Assembly: GCA_016873335.1 (NCBI GenBank)
Contig: VGXN01000005.1
Location: 1-59,740, forward strand
Reading direction: 5' to 3'
Length of the DNA: 59,740 nucleotides
DNA from: Phycisphaerae bacterium
Lineage (GTDB): Bacteria; Planctomycetota; Phycisphaerae; Phycisphaerales; SM1A02
Each line of letters opens with the position of its first letter. Within the stretch, counting starts at the first letter, position 1. The notes under the pieces were generated by a model, which saw nothing but the letters and a program-made list of their open reading frames with translations, was not told the DNA's origin and did no database searches. Below, piece by piece: positions 45,780-54,559 of the stretch. Made by a program: the position numbers and the translations under genes.

Positions 45780-46304
45780 ACGAACGGGCTGCGTCCCTTC
45801 GCATCGGTGCCGCTCGCAAGCGTTGGTCCATGTCGGAACGGCACCGCTCCCGCGGTACTCGGTGCCACCGAACCGATATGAATGTGATTCGAATCAGTGT
45901 GCGCGCAGGCGGATGCGCTGCACGCGTCGGCGCAGTTCAGCATCCAGATCAGTGATCGGCGTCCGGTTTGCACCGAGGACAGGAGGCCGCTGATCCATCG
46001 TCGTCGTGCACACTGTCATGGTGCAGGCTGACGATCCCGATGAGGAACAGGCTGCCCCGCGTCCAGGCCCCTGATCCTGCAGCGAACCGCCTGCCGTGCC
46101 CGTTCTTGGGGCAACGGTTCTCTCGAGAGTGCTAACAGTTGTGGATGAGGGGGCAGGCACGGTTCACTTCCTTCGTGCCTTGCGATTCGACCAAAGTTGG
46201 TCGACGGATGCACAATTGGTGTGCATACGATAGCGCATTCGAGCCGCAAGACCAGTCCGACCGCGTTTTTTTGCGATCAGGCATTTTGATCTCCCCCATT
46301 TCTC
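45780..46304. other. 525-base intergenic region between uvrB and uvrA
   Basis: No convincing gene is seen. It holds a TGATTCGAATCA palindrome (45885-45896), and two perfect palindromes at 46187-46204 and 46208-46226 just upstream of uvrA. A -10-like TACGAT (46226-46231) overlaps the second palindrome. A run of seven T follows at 46264-46271. A minus-strand frame (45949-46131) looks protein-like at its end (CPRCKPDADH) but has no start codon. Confidence 0.5.
46187..46226. promoter_or_regulatory. uvrA: two adjacent palindromes in the uvrA promoter region
   Basis: The first is TCGACCAA-AG-TTGGTCGA (8-base arms, 46187-46204). The second is ATGCACA-ATTGG-TGTGCAT (7-base arms, 46208-46226). Only three bases separate them, and they sit about 80-120 bases before uvrA and next to a TACGAT -10-like element. 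They are good candidates for a dimeric repressor, for example an SOS-type regulator. Neither matches the classical LexA boxes. Confidence 0.5.
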
Positions 46305-49295
46305 GTGCGCAGCACCAATAACAATCAAGCCCAGAACCGCGATGCAGCCCGCTGCATCCGCGTCCGAGGTGCCGCAGAACACAACCTGCGCGGCATCGAT
46401 GTGGATGTGCCACGCGACCAACTTGTGGTGATCACTGGAGTATCGGGGAGCGGCAAGAGCTCGCTTGCCTTCGACACCATCTTCGCCGAAGGGCAGCGGA
46501 AGTACATGGAGAGCCTGAGCGCCTATGCGCGCCAATTCCTCGATCAGATGAAGAAGCCGCATGTGGAGTCGGTTGATGGACTCCCGCCGACCATCGCGAT
46601 CGAGCAGCGCTCGGGTGGACATACACCGCGCTCGACCGTTGCGACCACGACCGAGATTCACGACTACCTTCGGCTGCTCTACGCGCGCTGCGGCGATCCC
46701 CGCTGTTGGCATGTCGATGAGAGTGGGAAGACCTGCGGACGACCGATTCAGGCATCATCGGCGACACAGATCGTGGACAGCATCGTCGGGGACCTCGATG
46801 GGCGTCGCGTGCAGTTGTGCGCGCCCGTTGTTCGCGCGCGCAAGGGGTTCCACAAGGACACGCTCGAGGATCTCCAGCGCGCTGGCTTTGTTCGGGTGCG
46901 GGTCGATGGTCGCGTGCTCGATCTGCGCGACGCACTGAAGGCGGGCGGCGAGAACCCCCTGAAGCTCAAGCGGTACGAAGTGCACGACATCGAGGCGGTG
47001 GTGGATCGTCTCGCCGTTGCCGCAGACGCGCGTCAGCGCCTTGCGGAGAGCGTGGAAACTGCACTCCGTGCGGGCGGCGGATCGCTGCTCGTGCTCGCGG
47101 AAGAGGGCGAGCAATGGGAGCAGATTCGCTACAGCGAGCACTTTGCCTGCGCAGAGCATCCCGAGTGCTCGCTGGAAGAGTTGGAACCGCGGCTCTTCTC
47201 GTTCAACTCGCCGCAAGGTGCCTGCCCGGCGTGCGCCGGGCTCGGGTGTGTTGATGAGTTCGATGAACAACTCGTGGTTCCCGATCCCTCGCGCGGCGTT
47301 GCGGAGGGCGCCATCGAGCCATGGCGACGCAACGGTCGCCGCATGAACATCTTTTACTCGCGAACGCTGCGGCGCTTCTGTGCGGCAGCGGGCATTGACC
47401 CAGCCATGCCATTCGCGTCGCTCGCAGCACCCATCCGCCGTGCACTCATGCAGGGCAGCAGCGAGGAAGATGGACCGCTTGCGTTTGCGTTTGAGGGCGT
47501 GCTGCCGAATCTCAAGCGGCGCATGGCGGAGAGCGAGAGCGAGTTCGTGCGGGAACGACTCCACGCCTACACCAGCAACACCCCCTGCACTGCGTGCGGC
47601 GGCGCCCGCCTGAAGCCAGCGTCACGCGGTGTGCTGCTGCACGGCGCGAAGAGCAGCCTGTCGCTCCCTGCGTTCACCGCGCTCTCGATCGACTGCGCGC
47701 GTGACTTTGCAGCCTCACTGAGGCTGACTGCACCACAGCAGACGATCGCTGCGCCGATTCTGAAGGAGATCGATGCGCGGCTTGGGTTCCTCTCGTCGGT
47801 GGGACTGAACTATCTCACACTGGACCGTTCATCTTCCACACTCTCTGGTGGTGAAGCACAGCGCATTCGCCTCGCCACCCAGGTTGGATCGGGTCTCGTT
47901 GGTGTCTGCTATGTGCTCGATGAGCCGACGATCGGATTGCATCAGCGCGACAACGACCGACTCATCGCCACACTGCAGCGGCTCTCCCACATTGGCAATA
48001 CGGTGCTCGTGGTTGAGCACGACGAGGGCACGATCCGTGCAGCGGACCATGTGATTGATGTCGGACCTGGTCCTGGTCGGCATGGCGGCACGATCGTCAC
48101 AGCCGGCTCCATCGCGCAGATTTGCGCGAACCCGGCGAGCATCACCGGGCAATATCTCTCGGGCAGGCTGGGCATACCGGTTCCTGCGAAGCGGACCGCA
48201 GTACAGGAGTCGCGAGCAATCCTCGTGCAGGGTGCGCGCGCCAACAATCTGCGCGGCATCGATGTGCGCTTTCCGATGGGTGGGCTGATCTGCGTGACTG
48301 GCGTCTCTGGCAGCGGCAAGAGCACCCTCGTGGGCGACATCCTGCTCAAGACCGCACAGCGCGATGTGCTCGGCAAGCGAATCGTGCCTGGTGCGCACCG
48401 CAGCATTCGCGGGCTCGATCAAGTCACTCGCGTCATCGAAGTGGATCAGTCTCCAATCGGACGGACCCCGCGCTCGAATCCCGCGACCTACACCGGCATC
48501 TTCGACCATGTTCGCCAGTGCTTCGCACGCGTTCCAGAGGCGCGCATCCGTGGCTATCCGATCGGACGATTCTCCTTCAACGTGAAGGGTGGGCGCTGTG
48601 AAGTCTGCCAAGGTCAGGGCGTGCGGCGCATCGAAATGCACTTCCTGCCCGATGTCTTCGTCGAGTGCGAGGCATGCCGCGGTACGCGCTTCAACAAGGA
48701 GACGCTGGAAATCCTCTCCAAGGGGAAGTCGATCGCACAGGTGCTCGACATGACCTGCGAGGATGCGCTGGCCTTCTTCGAGGCGCACGGACGGATCGCA
48801 GCGATGCTGCAATGCCTGTGCGATGTCGGTCTTGGCTACCTTCAACTCGGTCAGGCGTCGACGACGATGAGCGGTGGTGAGGCGCAGCGCATCAAGTTGG
48901 CGACGGAACTGGGAACGCCCTCGACCGGACACACGCTCTATGTGCTCGATGAGCCGACGACCGGGCTTCACTTTGCGGACGTTGCCAAGTTGGTGACGGT
49001 GCTCCACCGACTGCGAGATGCGGGACACACGGTCGTTGTCATCGAACACAACCTCGATGTCATCAAGGTCGCGGACTGGATCATCGACCTCGGTCCAGAC
49101 GGCGGCGAGGGCGGCGGGCATGTGATCGCGGTCGGCACTCCTGAAGAGATCGTGGCACAGGAAGGCAGTGCCACGGGCGCTTACCTCCGCCGCGTTCTCG
49201 CAAGCCCGACCCTGACGCCCGCGAACGCGCACTCCACGGCGCCGAAGTCGCGCACAAGACCCGCGCCACCGCGCACAGTTCGTGGCGCCCACTAG
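46305..49295 (+). CDS. uvrA: excinuclease ABC subunit A
   Basis: The 996-residue DNA-damage recognition ATPase has two ABC modules: Walker A GVSGSGKS at 45-52 and again near 666. LSGGEAQRI signatures are in both, and zinc-binding Cys clusters lie near 306 (CPACAG) and at about 765-790 (CEVCQGQG, CEACRGTRF). The N-terminal block IRVRGAAEHNLRGIDVDVP is typical. The GTG at 46305 is used; no Shine-Dalgarno site is seen. Confidence 0.97.
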   Translation: MRSTNNNQAQNRDAARCIRVRGAAEHNLRGIDVDVPRDQLVVITGVSGSGKSSLAFDTIFAEGQRKYMESLSAYARQFLDQMKKPHVESVDGLPPTIAIEQRSGGHTPRSTVATTTEIHDYLRLLYARCGDPRCWHVDESGKTCGRPIQASSATQIVDSIVGDLDGRRVQLCAPVVRARKGFHKDTLEDLQRAGFVRVRVDGRVLDLRDALKAGGENPLKLKRYEVHDIEAVVDRLAVAADARQRLAESVETALRAGGGSLLVLAEEGEQWEQIRYSEHFACAEHPECSLEELEPRLFSFNSPQGACPACAGLGCVDEFDEQLVVPDPSRGVAEGAIEPWRRNGRRMNIFYSRTLRRFCAAAGIDPAMPFASLAAPIRRALMQGSSEEDGPLAFAFEGVLPNLKRRMAESESEFVRERLHAYTSNTPCTACGGARLKPASRGVLLHGAKSSLSLPAFTALSIDCARDFAASLRLTAPQQTIAAPILKEIDARLGFLSSVGLNYLTLDRSSSTLSGGEAQRIRLATQVGSGLVGVCYVLDEPTIGLHQRDNDRLIATLQRLSHIGNTVLVVEHDEGTIRAADHVIDVGPGPGRHGGTIVTAGSIAQICANPASITGQYLSGRLGIPVPAKRTAVQESRAILVQGARANNLRGIDVRFPMGGLICVTGVSGSGKSTLVGDILLKTAQRDVLGKRIVPGAHRSIRGLDQVTRVIEVDQSPIGRTPRSNPATYTGIFDHVRQCFARVPEARIRGYPIGRFSFNVKGGRCEVCQGQGVRRIEMHFLPDVFVECEACRGTRFNKETLEILSKGKSIAQVLDMTCEDALAFFEAHGRIAAMLQCLCDVGLGYLQLGQASTTMSGGEAQRIKLATELGTPSTGHTLYVLDEPTTGLHFADVAKLVTVLHRLRDAGHTVVVIEHNLDVIKVADWIIDLGPDGGEGGGHVIAVGTPEEIVAQEGSATGAYLRRVLASPTLTPANAHSTAPKSRTRPAPPRTVRGAH

Positions 49296-49306
49296 GATCG
49301 TGCGCC

Positions 49307-49720
49307 ATGCAGCACCCTGACGGCGAGATCGTCCTGCGCGTGATCACGATGCCGCGGGACACGAATCACTCGGGAACGGTGTTCGGCGGTGTCATCATGA
49401 GTTACATCGATCAGGCGGCGTACGCGCACGCACGCACGCTCGGCCTGCATCGATGGGTCACCGTCATGGTCGAGCGCATCGAGTTCGTTGCACCCGTCTA
49501 CGTGGGCGAGATGGTCACGCTTCGTGCATGCACCGCCACGACCGGTCGCACATCCGTCACGGTTCGCGTTGTGGTCGAGGCCGAGCGCTACACGACGGGT
49601 CAAACGGCGCGCGTAACCGTTGCCACGGTCAAGATGGTCGCCATCGACCGCCAGCATCGCCCCATCCCCTTCTCGGCGCCCGCAACGCTCGGACCCGATG
49701 ACGGGCTGAACCCAGTCTGA
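49307..49720 (+). CDS. acyl-CoA thioesterase (hotdog fold, YciA-like)
   Basis: The 137-residue protein matches the YciA/BFIT group: MPRDTNHSGTVFGGVIMSYIDQAA with the catalytic-region Asn/His and Asp, then ERIEFVAPVYVGEMV and a hydrophobic central helix. It hydrolyses acyl-CoA. TAGGAT ends eight bases before the ATG, overlapping the uvrA end. Its stop overlaps the next ATG (TGATG), so it is coupled to purN. Confidence 0.85.
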   Translation: MQHPDGEIVLRVITMPRDTNHSGTVFGGVIMSYIDQAAYAHARTLGLHRWVTVMVERIEFVAPVYVGEMVTLRACTATTGRTSVTVRVVVEAERYTTGQTARVTVATVKMVAIDRQHRPIPFSAPATLGPDDGLNPV

Positions 49721-50313
49721 TGCACCCCCCGCGCATCTTCAGAACTGCCATCCTCGTTTCGGGCGGCGGAACGAATGCCCTGAGTTTGCTTCGCGCCTCG
49801 GCCGCGCGTGAAATCCCCATCGCAGTGGTCGCGGTCATCGCACACCGCGCGGACATTCCCGCGGTGGAACGCTGCCGAGCCGCGGGAATCGAGCCGATCA
49901 TCCTGCCGCTGCCTGCGGGCGATGCAGCGAGCGATGCCATCGATGCGGCGCTTCGGAGCGTCGGCACGGAACTGGTCCTGCTCGCTGGATATCTGCGCCA
50001 CTTCCGTGTCGGCGCGTGGGCGGGTCGCACGCTGAACATCCATCCGGCGCTCCTTCCAGAGTTCGGTGGCAAGGGCATGTTCGGCGAGCAGGTGCACGCT
50101 GCAGTGCTGCGAAGTGGCGTGCGTGAATCAGGGTGCACCGTCCACTTCGTCGACGATCAGTTTGACCACGGTGCAACGGTTGTGGAGCGGCGCGTTCCCG
50201 TGCTGGATTCCGACACGCCGCGAACACTCGCTGCCCGCGTGCAACAGGAGGAAGCCGCCGCGTACTGCGAAGCGATCCGCCTGTGGACTTTGCAGCAGCA
50301 CGCACACGCATGA
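49720..50313 (+). CDS. purN: phosphoribosylglycinamide formyltransferase
   Basis: The 197-residue protein has the GART fold: ILVSGGGTNALSLL for GAR binding, LLAGYLRHF, the catalytic NIHPALLPEFGGKGMFG (Asn and His) and VDDQFDHG with the catalytic Asp. It performs the third step of purine synthesis using 10-formyl-tetrahydrofolate. It is coupled to the thioesterase gene by TGATG. Confidence 0.92.
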   Translation: MHPPRIFRTAILVSGGGTNALSLLRASAAREIPIAVVAVIAHRADIPAVERCRAAGIEPIILPLPAGDAASDAIDAALRSVGTELVLLAGYLRHFRVGAWAGRTLNIHPALLPEFGGKGMFGEQVHAAVLRSGVRESGCTVHFVDDQFDHGATVVERRVPVLDSDTPRTLAARVQQEEAAAYCEAIRLWTLQQHAHA

Positions 50314-50341
50314 TTGCATGCCGAGGCACGCGGTCTAGTAT
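50314..50341 (+). promoter_or_regulatory. promoter of the TPR-metalloprotease-PDZ gene
   Basis: TTGCAT (50314-50319) and TAGTAT (50336-50341) are spaced by 16 bases. The ATG follows after nine bases with no Shine-Dalgarno sequence, indicating a very short or absent leader. Confidence 0.6.
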
Positions 50342-50350
50342 GCCGATGGG

Positions 50351-51874
50351 ATGGGTTCGGCGGCACTCTCCATCATCGCCACAGTCCTGCTGCTTCAGGG
50401 TCCGCCACTGCCACCGCTTCCGGATGAGGCATCGCCAGCGGAGGCCGCCGCGCGCCCGACCGAAATCACGCGCACGGACTACGACCGCCAGTTCCCTCGG
50501 TGGCTTGCACAAGGTCGTGTGCAGGAAGCACTGCAACTGGCGGAGCAGTACCTCGAGACGCACTCGGATGATCCACAGGTGCTGTTTGATGCGTGTCGCG
50601 CGAGCGCGCTGATGGGTGATGGGCGCTCCAGCGCGGCGTTCGCACTCCGCGCGCTGCGTGCGGGGTGGGTCGATGACCGAGCACTCGACGAACACCCGGA
50701 TCTTGCGCGTCTGCGCGCGCATGATGGTTGGCTGCAGGTGAAGGACCTGCGTGCTGAACTTCGTGCGAATGCACCGCCACCCCAACCAGCTGAGGAGCAG
50801 CCGGAAGCGGAGGCGCTCGGGGAGTCTCTTGCCCGTTCAGCACTGGCGCAGTGGATGCGCCGCTTCGGTGGCGGTCAGTACAGAGTCGACGAAGACAAGC
50901 CGATGGGGCTGCTCATTGCTTCGGCACTCGAGCCAGATGCCGTGAGGCGTACTCGCACCGCGCTCGAACTTCTCTCGAAGCAACTGACAGGACACTTTTT
51001 CGGACAGCGCCAGCCTGACACTGTGCTGTTGGTGCTGATTGCTCCCGAACACGCCAAACAACTCTTCGAGGATCCTCGCCAAGGCGGCATCTATCAGCAT
51101 CACCTGCGTCAACTCCTTGCATGCTCGACGGGCGCGATTCTCCGTCATGAGTTCACGCATCTCCTGCACCGCGGTCACATGCAGCGGCTCGGGCAAAACC
51201 ATCCGATCTGGATTCTGGAGGGCTTCGGAACGCTCTTCGAGGACTGGACCGTCGGTCCAGCCGGGGGAATCGTGATCCTTCCAAATCACCGAACTGCGGA
51301 GACCTATGACCGTGTGAAGAAGGGCGTGCATACGCCGTGGCGCGAGTTCATCGCACTGCCCGATGGCGAGTTCATGAAGGACTCGCGCTGGAACTACGCG
51401 CAGGCGCGGTCCATGCTGGCGTTCCTCTCCCATCAGGGGCAGCTGGCAAACTGGTACCGCGAGTACACCCAAGGGTACGCGGAGGATCCGAGCGGGCTGC
51501 GCGCCCTCGAGCGTGTGATGCGGTCCCCTTTGGCGGCAATCGAAGCGCAGTGGCGGGACTGGGTGCTGCAACGCGGGCGGCAGGATGGAACCGTCGAGGG
51601 TGGCGAGGGAGTCCTCGGAACAACGCTCGCCAACCGCCCGGAAGGCGTACGCATCGATTCGCTCGCTGCGGGCGGCCCCGCGCAGCGTGCGGGGCTCCAG
51701 CGCGGCGACTTCCTGCTTGCCATCGATGGCGAGGAGATTCGGTCCGTTGGGGACTACTTGATGCTGCTCGCCGGGCGGCAATCTGGAGAAAAAGTGGAAG
51801 TTCGTTTCCGCCGCGGGCTCGTGAATAGCACGGTCGTTGTGAACCTAGCGGCAGGTCGTACCGTAACACCGTAG
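50351..51874 (+). CDS. exported TPR-gluzincin metalloprotease-PDZ protein
   Basis: The 507-residue protein has a short hydrophobic N-terminus (signal-like), a TPR-like region (about 45-130) and a metalloprotease region with H266-E267-F-T-H270. A downstream Glu at 290 (HExxH-19-E, gluzincin spacing) is consistent with zinc binding. A C-terminal PDZ domain (about 415-495) contains GVRIDSLAAGGPAQRAGLQRGDF (split). I see no named family with all three parts. Periplasmic proteolysis is inferred. Confidence 0.78.
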   Translation: MGSAALSIIATVLLLQGPPLPPLPDEASPAEAAARPTEITRTDYDRQFPRWLAQGRVQEALQLAEQYLETHSDDPQVLFDACRASALMGDGRSSAAFALRALRAGWVDDRALDEHPDLARLRAHDGWLQVKDLRAELRANAPPPQPAEEQPEAEALGESLARSALAQWMRRFGGGQYRVDEDKPMGLLIASALEPDAVRRTRTALELLSKQLTGHFFGQRQPDTVLLVLIAPEHAKQLFEDPRQGGIYQHHLRQLLACSTGAILRHEFTHLLHRGHMQRLGQNHPIWILEGFGTLFEDWTVGPAGGIVILPNHRTAETYDRVKKGVHTPWREFIALPDGEFMKDSRWNYAQARSMLAFLSHQGQLANWYREYTQGYAEDPSGLRALERVMRSPLAAIEAQWRDWVLQRGRQDGTVEGGEGVLGTTLANRPEGVRIDSLAAGGPAQRAGLQRGDFLLAIDGEEIRSVGDYLMLLAGRQSGEKVEVRFRRGLVNSTVVVNLAAGRTVTP

Positions 51875-52006
51875 TTTCCGATGTTCAAGGCGCTCCAAAC
51901 TCCACCTCCCTTGCAGCCGAAAGGCTCATGGTTGGTGGGACAACACGGGGGGCGCGTTGCCCTTCGCGCACGCGCAGCGATCTGATCCGCACGAGAGGAG
52001 ACCATC

Positions 52007-52303
52007 ATGCTCATCACCATCAGCGCAAAGCACATGGAACTGACCGAGGCCATCCGCAAGTACATCCGATCAAAGGTCAGCAAGTTGCCGCGCTTCTTCA
52101 ACGGGCTGCAACAACTCGCCGTCACGATCGAACGTGCGCCCCGAGGCTTCCATGTGGAAATCCGGTCCGATGTCGAGCATCACAAGGACTTCGTCTGCAA
52201 CTATCTCCACCGCGACCTCTATGCGTGCGTGGATCTGGCTGTGGACCGCAGCGTGCGTCAACTCTCGCACTACAAGGACCGCGTTCGCCACCACCACCGC
52301 TGA
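52007..52303 (+). CDS. hpf: ribosome hibernation promoting factor, short form
   Basis: The 98-residue protein matches the HPF/RaiA beta-alpha-beta domain: ITISAKHMELTEAIRKYI, KVSKLPRFFN, AVTIERAPRGFHVEI, and a C-terminal helix DLYACVDLAVDRSVRQLSHYK. It binds the 30S decoding site during stress and has no long-HPF dimerisation domain. AGAGGAG lies eight bases before the ATG. It precedes the PTS genes as in many bacteria. Confidence 0.92.
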   Translation: MLITISAKHMELTEAIRKYIRSKVSKLPRFFNGLQQLAVTIERAPRGFHVEIRSDVEHHKDFVCNYLHRDLYACVDLAVDRSVRQLSHYKDRVRHHHR

Positions 52304-52319
52304 GCCTGCTCGACCGCAG

Positions 52320-52325
52320 TATGAT
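52320..52325 (+). promoter_or_regulatory. -10 element of the PTS EIIA gene
   Basis: TATGAT ends eight bases before the ATG of the EIIA gene. A clear -35 is not seen. It suggests a separate near-leaderless start between hpf and the PTS genes. Confidence 0.4.
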
Positions 52326-52333
52326 CGAACCGC

Positions 52334-52816
52334 ATGAACTTGCGGGATATCGTCTTGACGGATGCGATCGTTCCGGAGCTTGAGGCAACCAAGCGTGACC
52401 ACGCGATCGGCGAACTGCTCGATCGGCTGATCGCGTGCGGCGCCGTCGATGGAGCGTCGCGCGCATCACTGTTCAAGGAGGCGCTCGTGCGCGAGAAGCG
52501 CGGTTCGACGGGATTCGGTCATGGAGTTGCCGTCCCGCACACCAAGACAAGCCTTGTGAAGAAGCCCATCGCCGCGCTTGGCGTTTCCCAGACGGGCGTG
52601 GACTTCAGTTCGCTCGATCGCCAGCCCGTGCATTCGATCATCTTCATGCTGAGCCCGAAGGACCATCCCGAGCAGCACCTTGCCGCGATGGAGACGATCT
52701 TCGGTGCGCTCAGCCAAGAGACATTCCGACGATTTCTCCGTCAGGCTCGAAGCCGCGATGATGTCCTGACACTTCTGGATGAGACCGACGGAGCCGCCAA
52801 CGCGGGCTCGGCGTGA
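52334..52816 (+). CDS. ptsN: PTS EIIA type-2 domain protein (PtsN/FruA-like)
   Basis: The 160-residue protein has the EIIA(Fru/Ntr) motif with the phosphorylated His69 in HGVAVPHTKT, plus LVREKRGSTGFGHG and LSPKDHPEQHLAAM. Without a sugar-transport EIIB/EIIC next to it, a regulatory (Ntr-like) role is likely. It overlaps ptsH by four bases. Confidence 0.85.
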   Translation: MNLRDIVLTDAIVPELEATKRDHAIGELLDRLIACGAVDGASRASLFKEALVREKRGSTGFGHGVAVPHTKTSLVKKPIAALGVSQTGVDFSSLDRQPVHSIIFMLSPKDHPEQHLAAMETIFGALSQETFRRFLRQARSRDDVLTLLDETDGAANAGSA

Positions 52817-53085
52817 CCACGGGGCAGTCCACCATCCGCAACTCGCTCGGGCTTCACGCGCGACCCGCGATGACCTTTGTGCAATGTGCCAACGCATTCG
52901 CATCCTCGGTGCGAGTGCGCCGCTGCGATGCCGCGGAGTGGGTCGATGGCAAGAGCATCATGCAGATGCTGCTCCTGGCGGCGACGTGTGGGTCGCACAT
53001 CGAAATCGAGTGCACTGGCAACGATGAACAAGCTGCGCTCGATGCGCTCCTTGATCTGGTCAATCGCCGATTCGATGAAGAGTGA
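52813..53085 (+). CDS. ptsH: phosphocarrier protein HPr
   Basis: The 90-residue protein has the HPr active site G-L-H15-A-R-P-A and a regulatory Ser48 in DGKSIMQML, with the EC-helix that follows. It accepts phosphate from Enzyme I and passes it to EIIA; Ser phosphorylation by HPr kinase is possible. No Enzyme I or HprK gene is in the window. The GTG start overlaps EIIA (GTGA). Its 3' end overlaps obg by 26 bases on the opposite strand. Confidence 0.92.
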   Translation: MTTGQSTIRNSLGLHARPAMTFVQCANAFASSVRVRRCDAAEWVDGKSIMQMLLLAATCGSHIEIECTGNDEQAALDALLDLVNRRFDEE

Positions 53086-54109
53086 CTGGCTCCGCAGCCC
53101 GCGCGTCCTGCACGGCGTTCCAGACGTTCTCAAGCACATCGCGAACTCCGATGCCCGTGGCACCGCTCGCCACAAGCGGCGTGACGCCGCGGTCTCGCTT
53201 GAAACGCCGCACGACTTCGTCGACAACGCTCCCGCGATCCTCCTCGGCGATCAGATCCACCTTGTTCAACACCACGAGTTCACGCTTGCGCGCAAGCCCT
53301 TCGCTGAACTCGGCGAGTTCACGGCGAATCATGCGGTGATTCTCGAGTGGGTCCGATCCATCGACGGGCGCGATGTCCACGACATGCAGGAGAACACGCG
53401 TCCGTTCGACGTGACGGAGGAAGTCATGTCCAAGCCCCGCACCCTGCGACGCCCCTTCGATCAGCCCCGGAAGATCCGCGAGCACCAACCGCCGCTCCCC
53501 CGGCAACTCGGCGATGCCAAGCTGCGGTGAGAGCGTTGTGAACGGATAGTCCGCCACTTTCGGATGCGCGCGCGTCGTGGACTTCAGCATCGTGCTCTTC
53601 CCGGCGTTTGGAAGCCCGACAAATCCGACATCCGCGATCAACAGCAGTTCGATGCGCAGGAGCCGCTCGATCGGCTCGCCGGCCGGTGAAGTCTCCGTCG
53701 GCGTCTGGTGGACCGCGCTCTTGAAGTGCACGTTGCCCCTCCCCCCGATGCCGCCCTGCGCCACCACAACGGTCTGCCCCGCCTCGGTGATGTCCGCCAC
53801 CAGATCGCCCGTCTGCGCATCGAACACGCGCGATCCAAGCGGCAACTCGATGATGCGGTCCACACCCTCCTTGCCATTGCAGTTCTTGCGCGACCCAGGC
53901 TCGCCGTCCGTCGCGCTCCAATGCGGTTGGTAGGCAAACTGCACGAGCGTGTCGAGATGCGGATTGCCACGCGCCACGACATCGCCACCCTTGCCGCCAT
54001 CGCCGCCATCGGGACCGCCCTTGGCGTTCCCCTTCATGCGCAGCAGATGCCGCGAGCCCGCACCTCCGCGACCGGAGCGCACGGTGATGATGGCGGAGTC
54101 AACGAACAT
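53060..54109 (-). CDS. obg: GTPase Obg
   Basis: The 349-residue protein has the glycine-rich OBG fold (FVDSAIITVRSGRGGAGSRH, GGPDGGDGGKGGDV), then a GTPase domain with G1 GLPNAGKS (165-172), G3 DLPGLIEGA and G4 NKVD. It acts in ribosome assembly and stress control. The ATG at 54109 is the family start; the frame to 54169 is not used. It is convergent with ptsH. Confidence 0.95.
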   Translation of the reverse strand: MFVDSAIITVRSGRGGAGSRHLLRMKGNAKGGPDGGDGGKGGDVVARGNPHLDTLVQFAYQPHWSATDGEPGSRKNCNGKEGVDRIIELPLGSRVFDAQTGDLVADITEAGQTVVVAQGGIGGRGNVHFKSAVHQTPTETSPAGEPIERLLRIELLLIADVGFVGLPNAGKSTMLKSTTRAHPKVADYPFTTLSPQLGIAELPGERRLVLADLPGLIEGASQGAGLGHDFLRHVERTRVLLHVVDIAPVDGSDPLENHRMIRRELAEFSEGLARKRELVVLNKVDLIAEEDRGSVVDEVVRRFKRDRGVTPLVASGATGIGVRDVLENVWNAVQDARAAEPVTLHRIGD

Positions 54110-54202
54110 GTTTGCTGAAGAGTGATCCGAGCAACGGTTCAGACATGGCTCGAACGCCAGCGCCCGCACATGGCAGCAGCCCCTCGCACAGGAGCCGCGC
54201 GA

Positions 54203-54475
54203 TCAGCGGTCGATGGCAAGACGCGGTGTGGACGGGTCGAGCGGGATCACATCGACGCATCGACCGCGGAAGCGCACCGTGCCATCGACGAGCGCGGTCA
54301 GGGTGTAGTCGCGCCCCTGATGGACCATGAAACCGGGACGCCACTTCGTGCCGCACTGGCTCACGAGCACACAGCCCGCGCGAGCGGTCTGCCCGCCGTA
54401 CAACTTGATGCCGCGGTACTGCGGATTCGAGTCGCGGCCGTTCTGGGTTGAACCTTGTCCCTTTTTGTGTGCCAT
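54203..54475 (-). CDS. rpmA: 50S ribosomal protein L27
   Basis: The 90-residue protein begins [22 protein letters not shown] (in pieces) and continues [27 protein letters not shown], the L27 pattern. GGAG lies upstream. obg follows 93 bases downstream on the same strand, the usual order, but rplU (L21) is not upstream; the next upstream gene is the secreted-protein gene. Confidence 0.95.
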   Translation of the reverse strand: MAHKKGQGSTQNGRDSNPQYRGIKLYGGQTARAGCVLVSQCGTKWRPGFMVHQGRDYTLTALVDGTVRFRGRCVDVIPLDPSTPRLAIDR

Positions 54476-54559
54476 AGCAGGTGACTCCGAGTGGGTTCTC
54501 CGATCGAGCCCCGCAGGATAGCGGAGCCTTTGCGGTGGATCAAGCGGTCTTGGGAATGT

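Noticed and set aside
45949-46131. Minus-strand frame ending CPRCKPDADH between uvrB and uvrA
   Set aside because: The last 40 codons look protein-like, but there is no ATG, GTG or TTG in the frame after the upstream stop, so it cannot be called a gene; a decayed gene is possible.
45894-46160. 88-residue minus-strand frame in the same spacer
   Set aside because: No ribosome site, low-complexity start, and it overlaps the competing frame above.
47829-49292. 487-residue minus-strand frame across uvrA
   Set aside because: Antisense to conserved UvrA modules; no domain recognisable.
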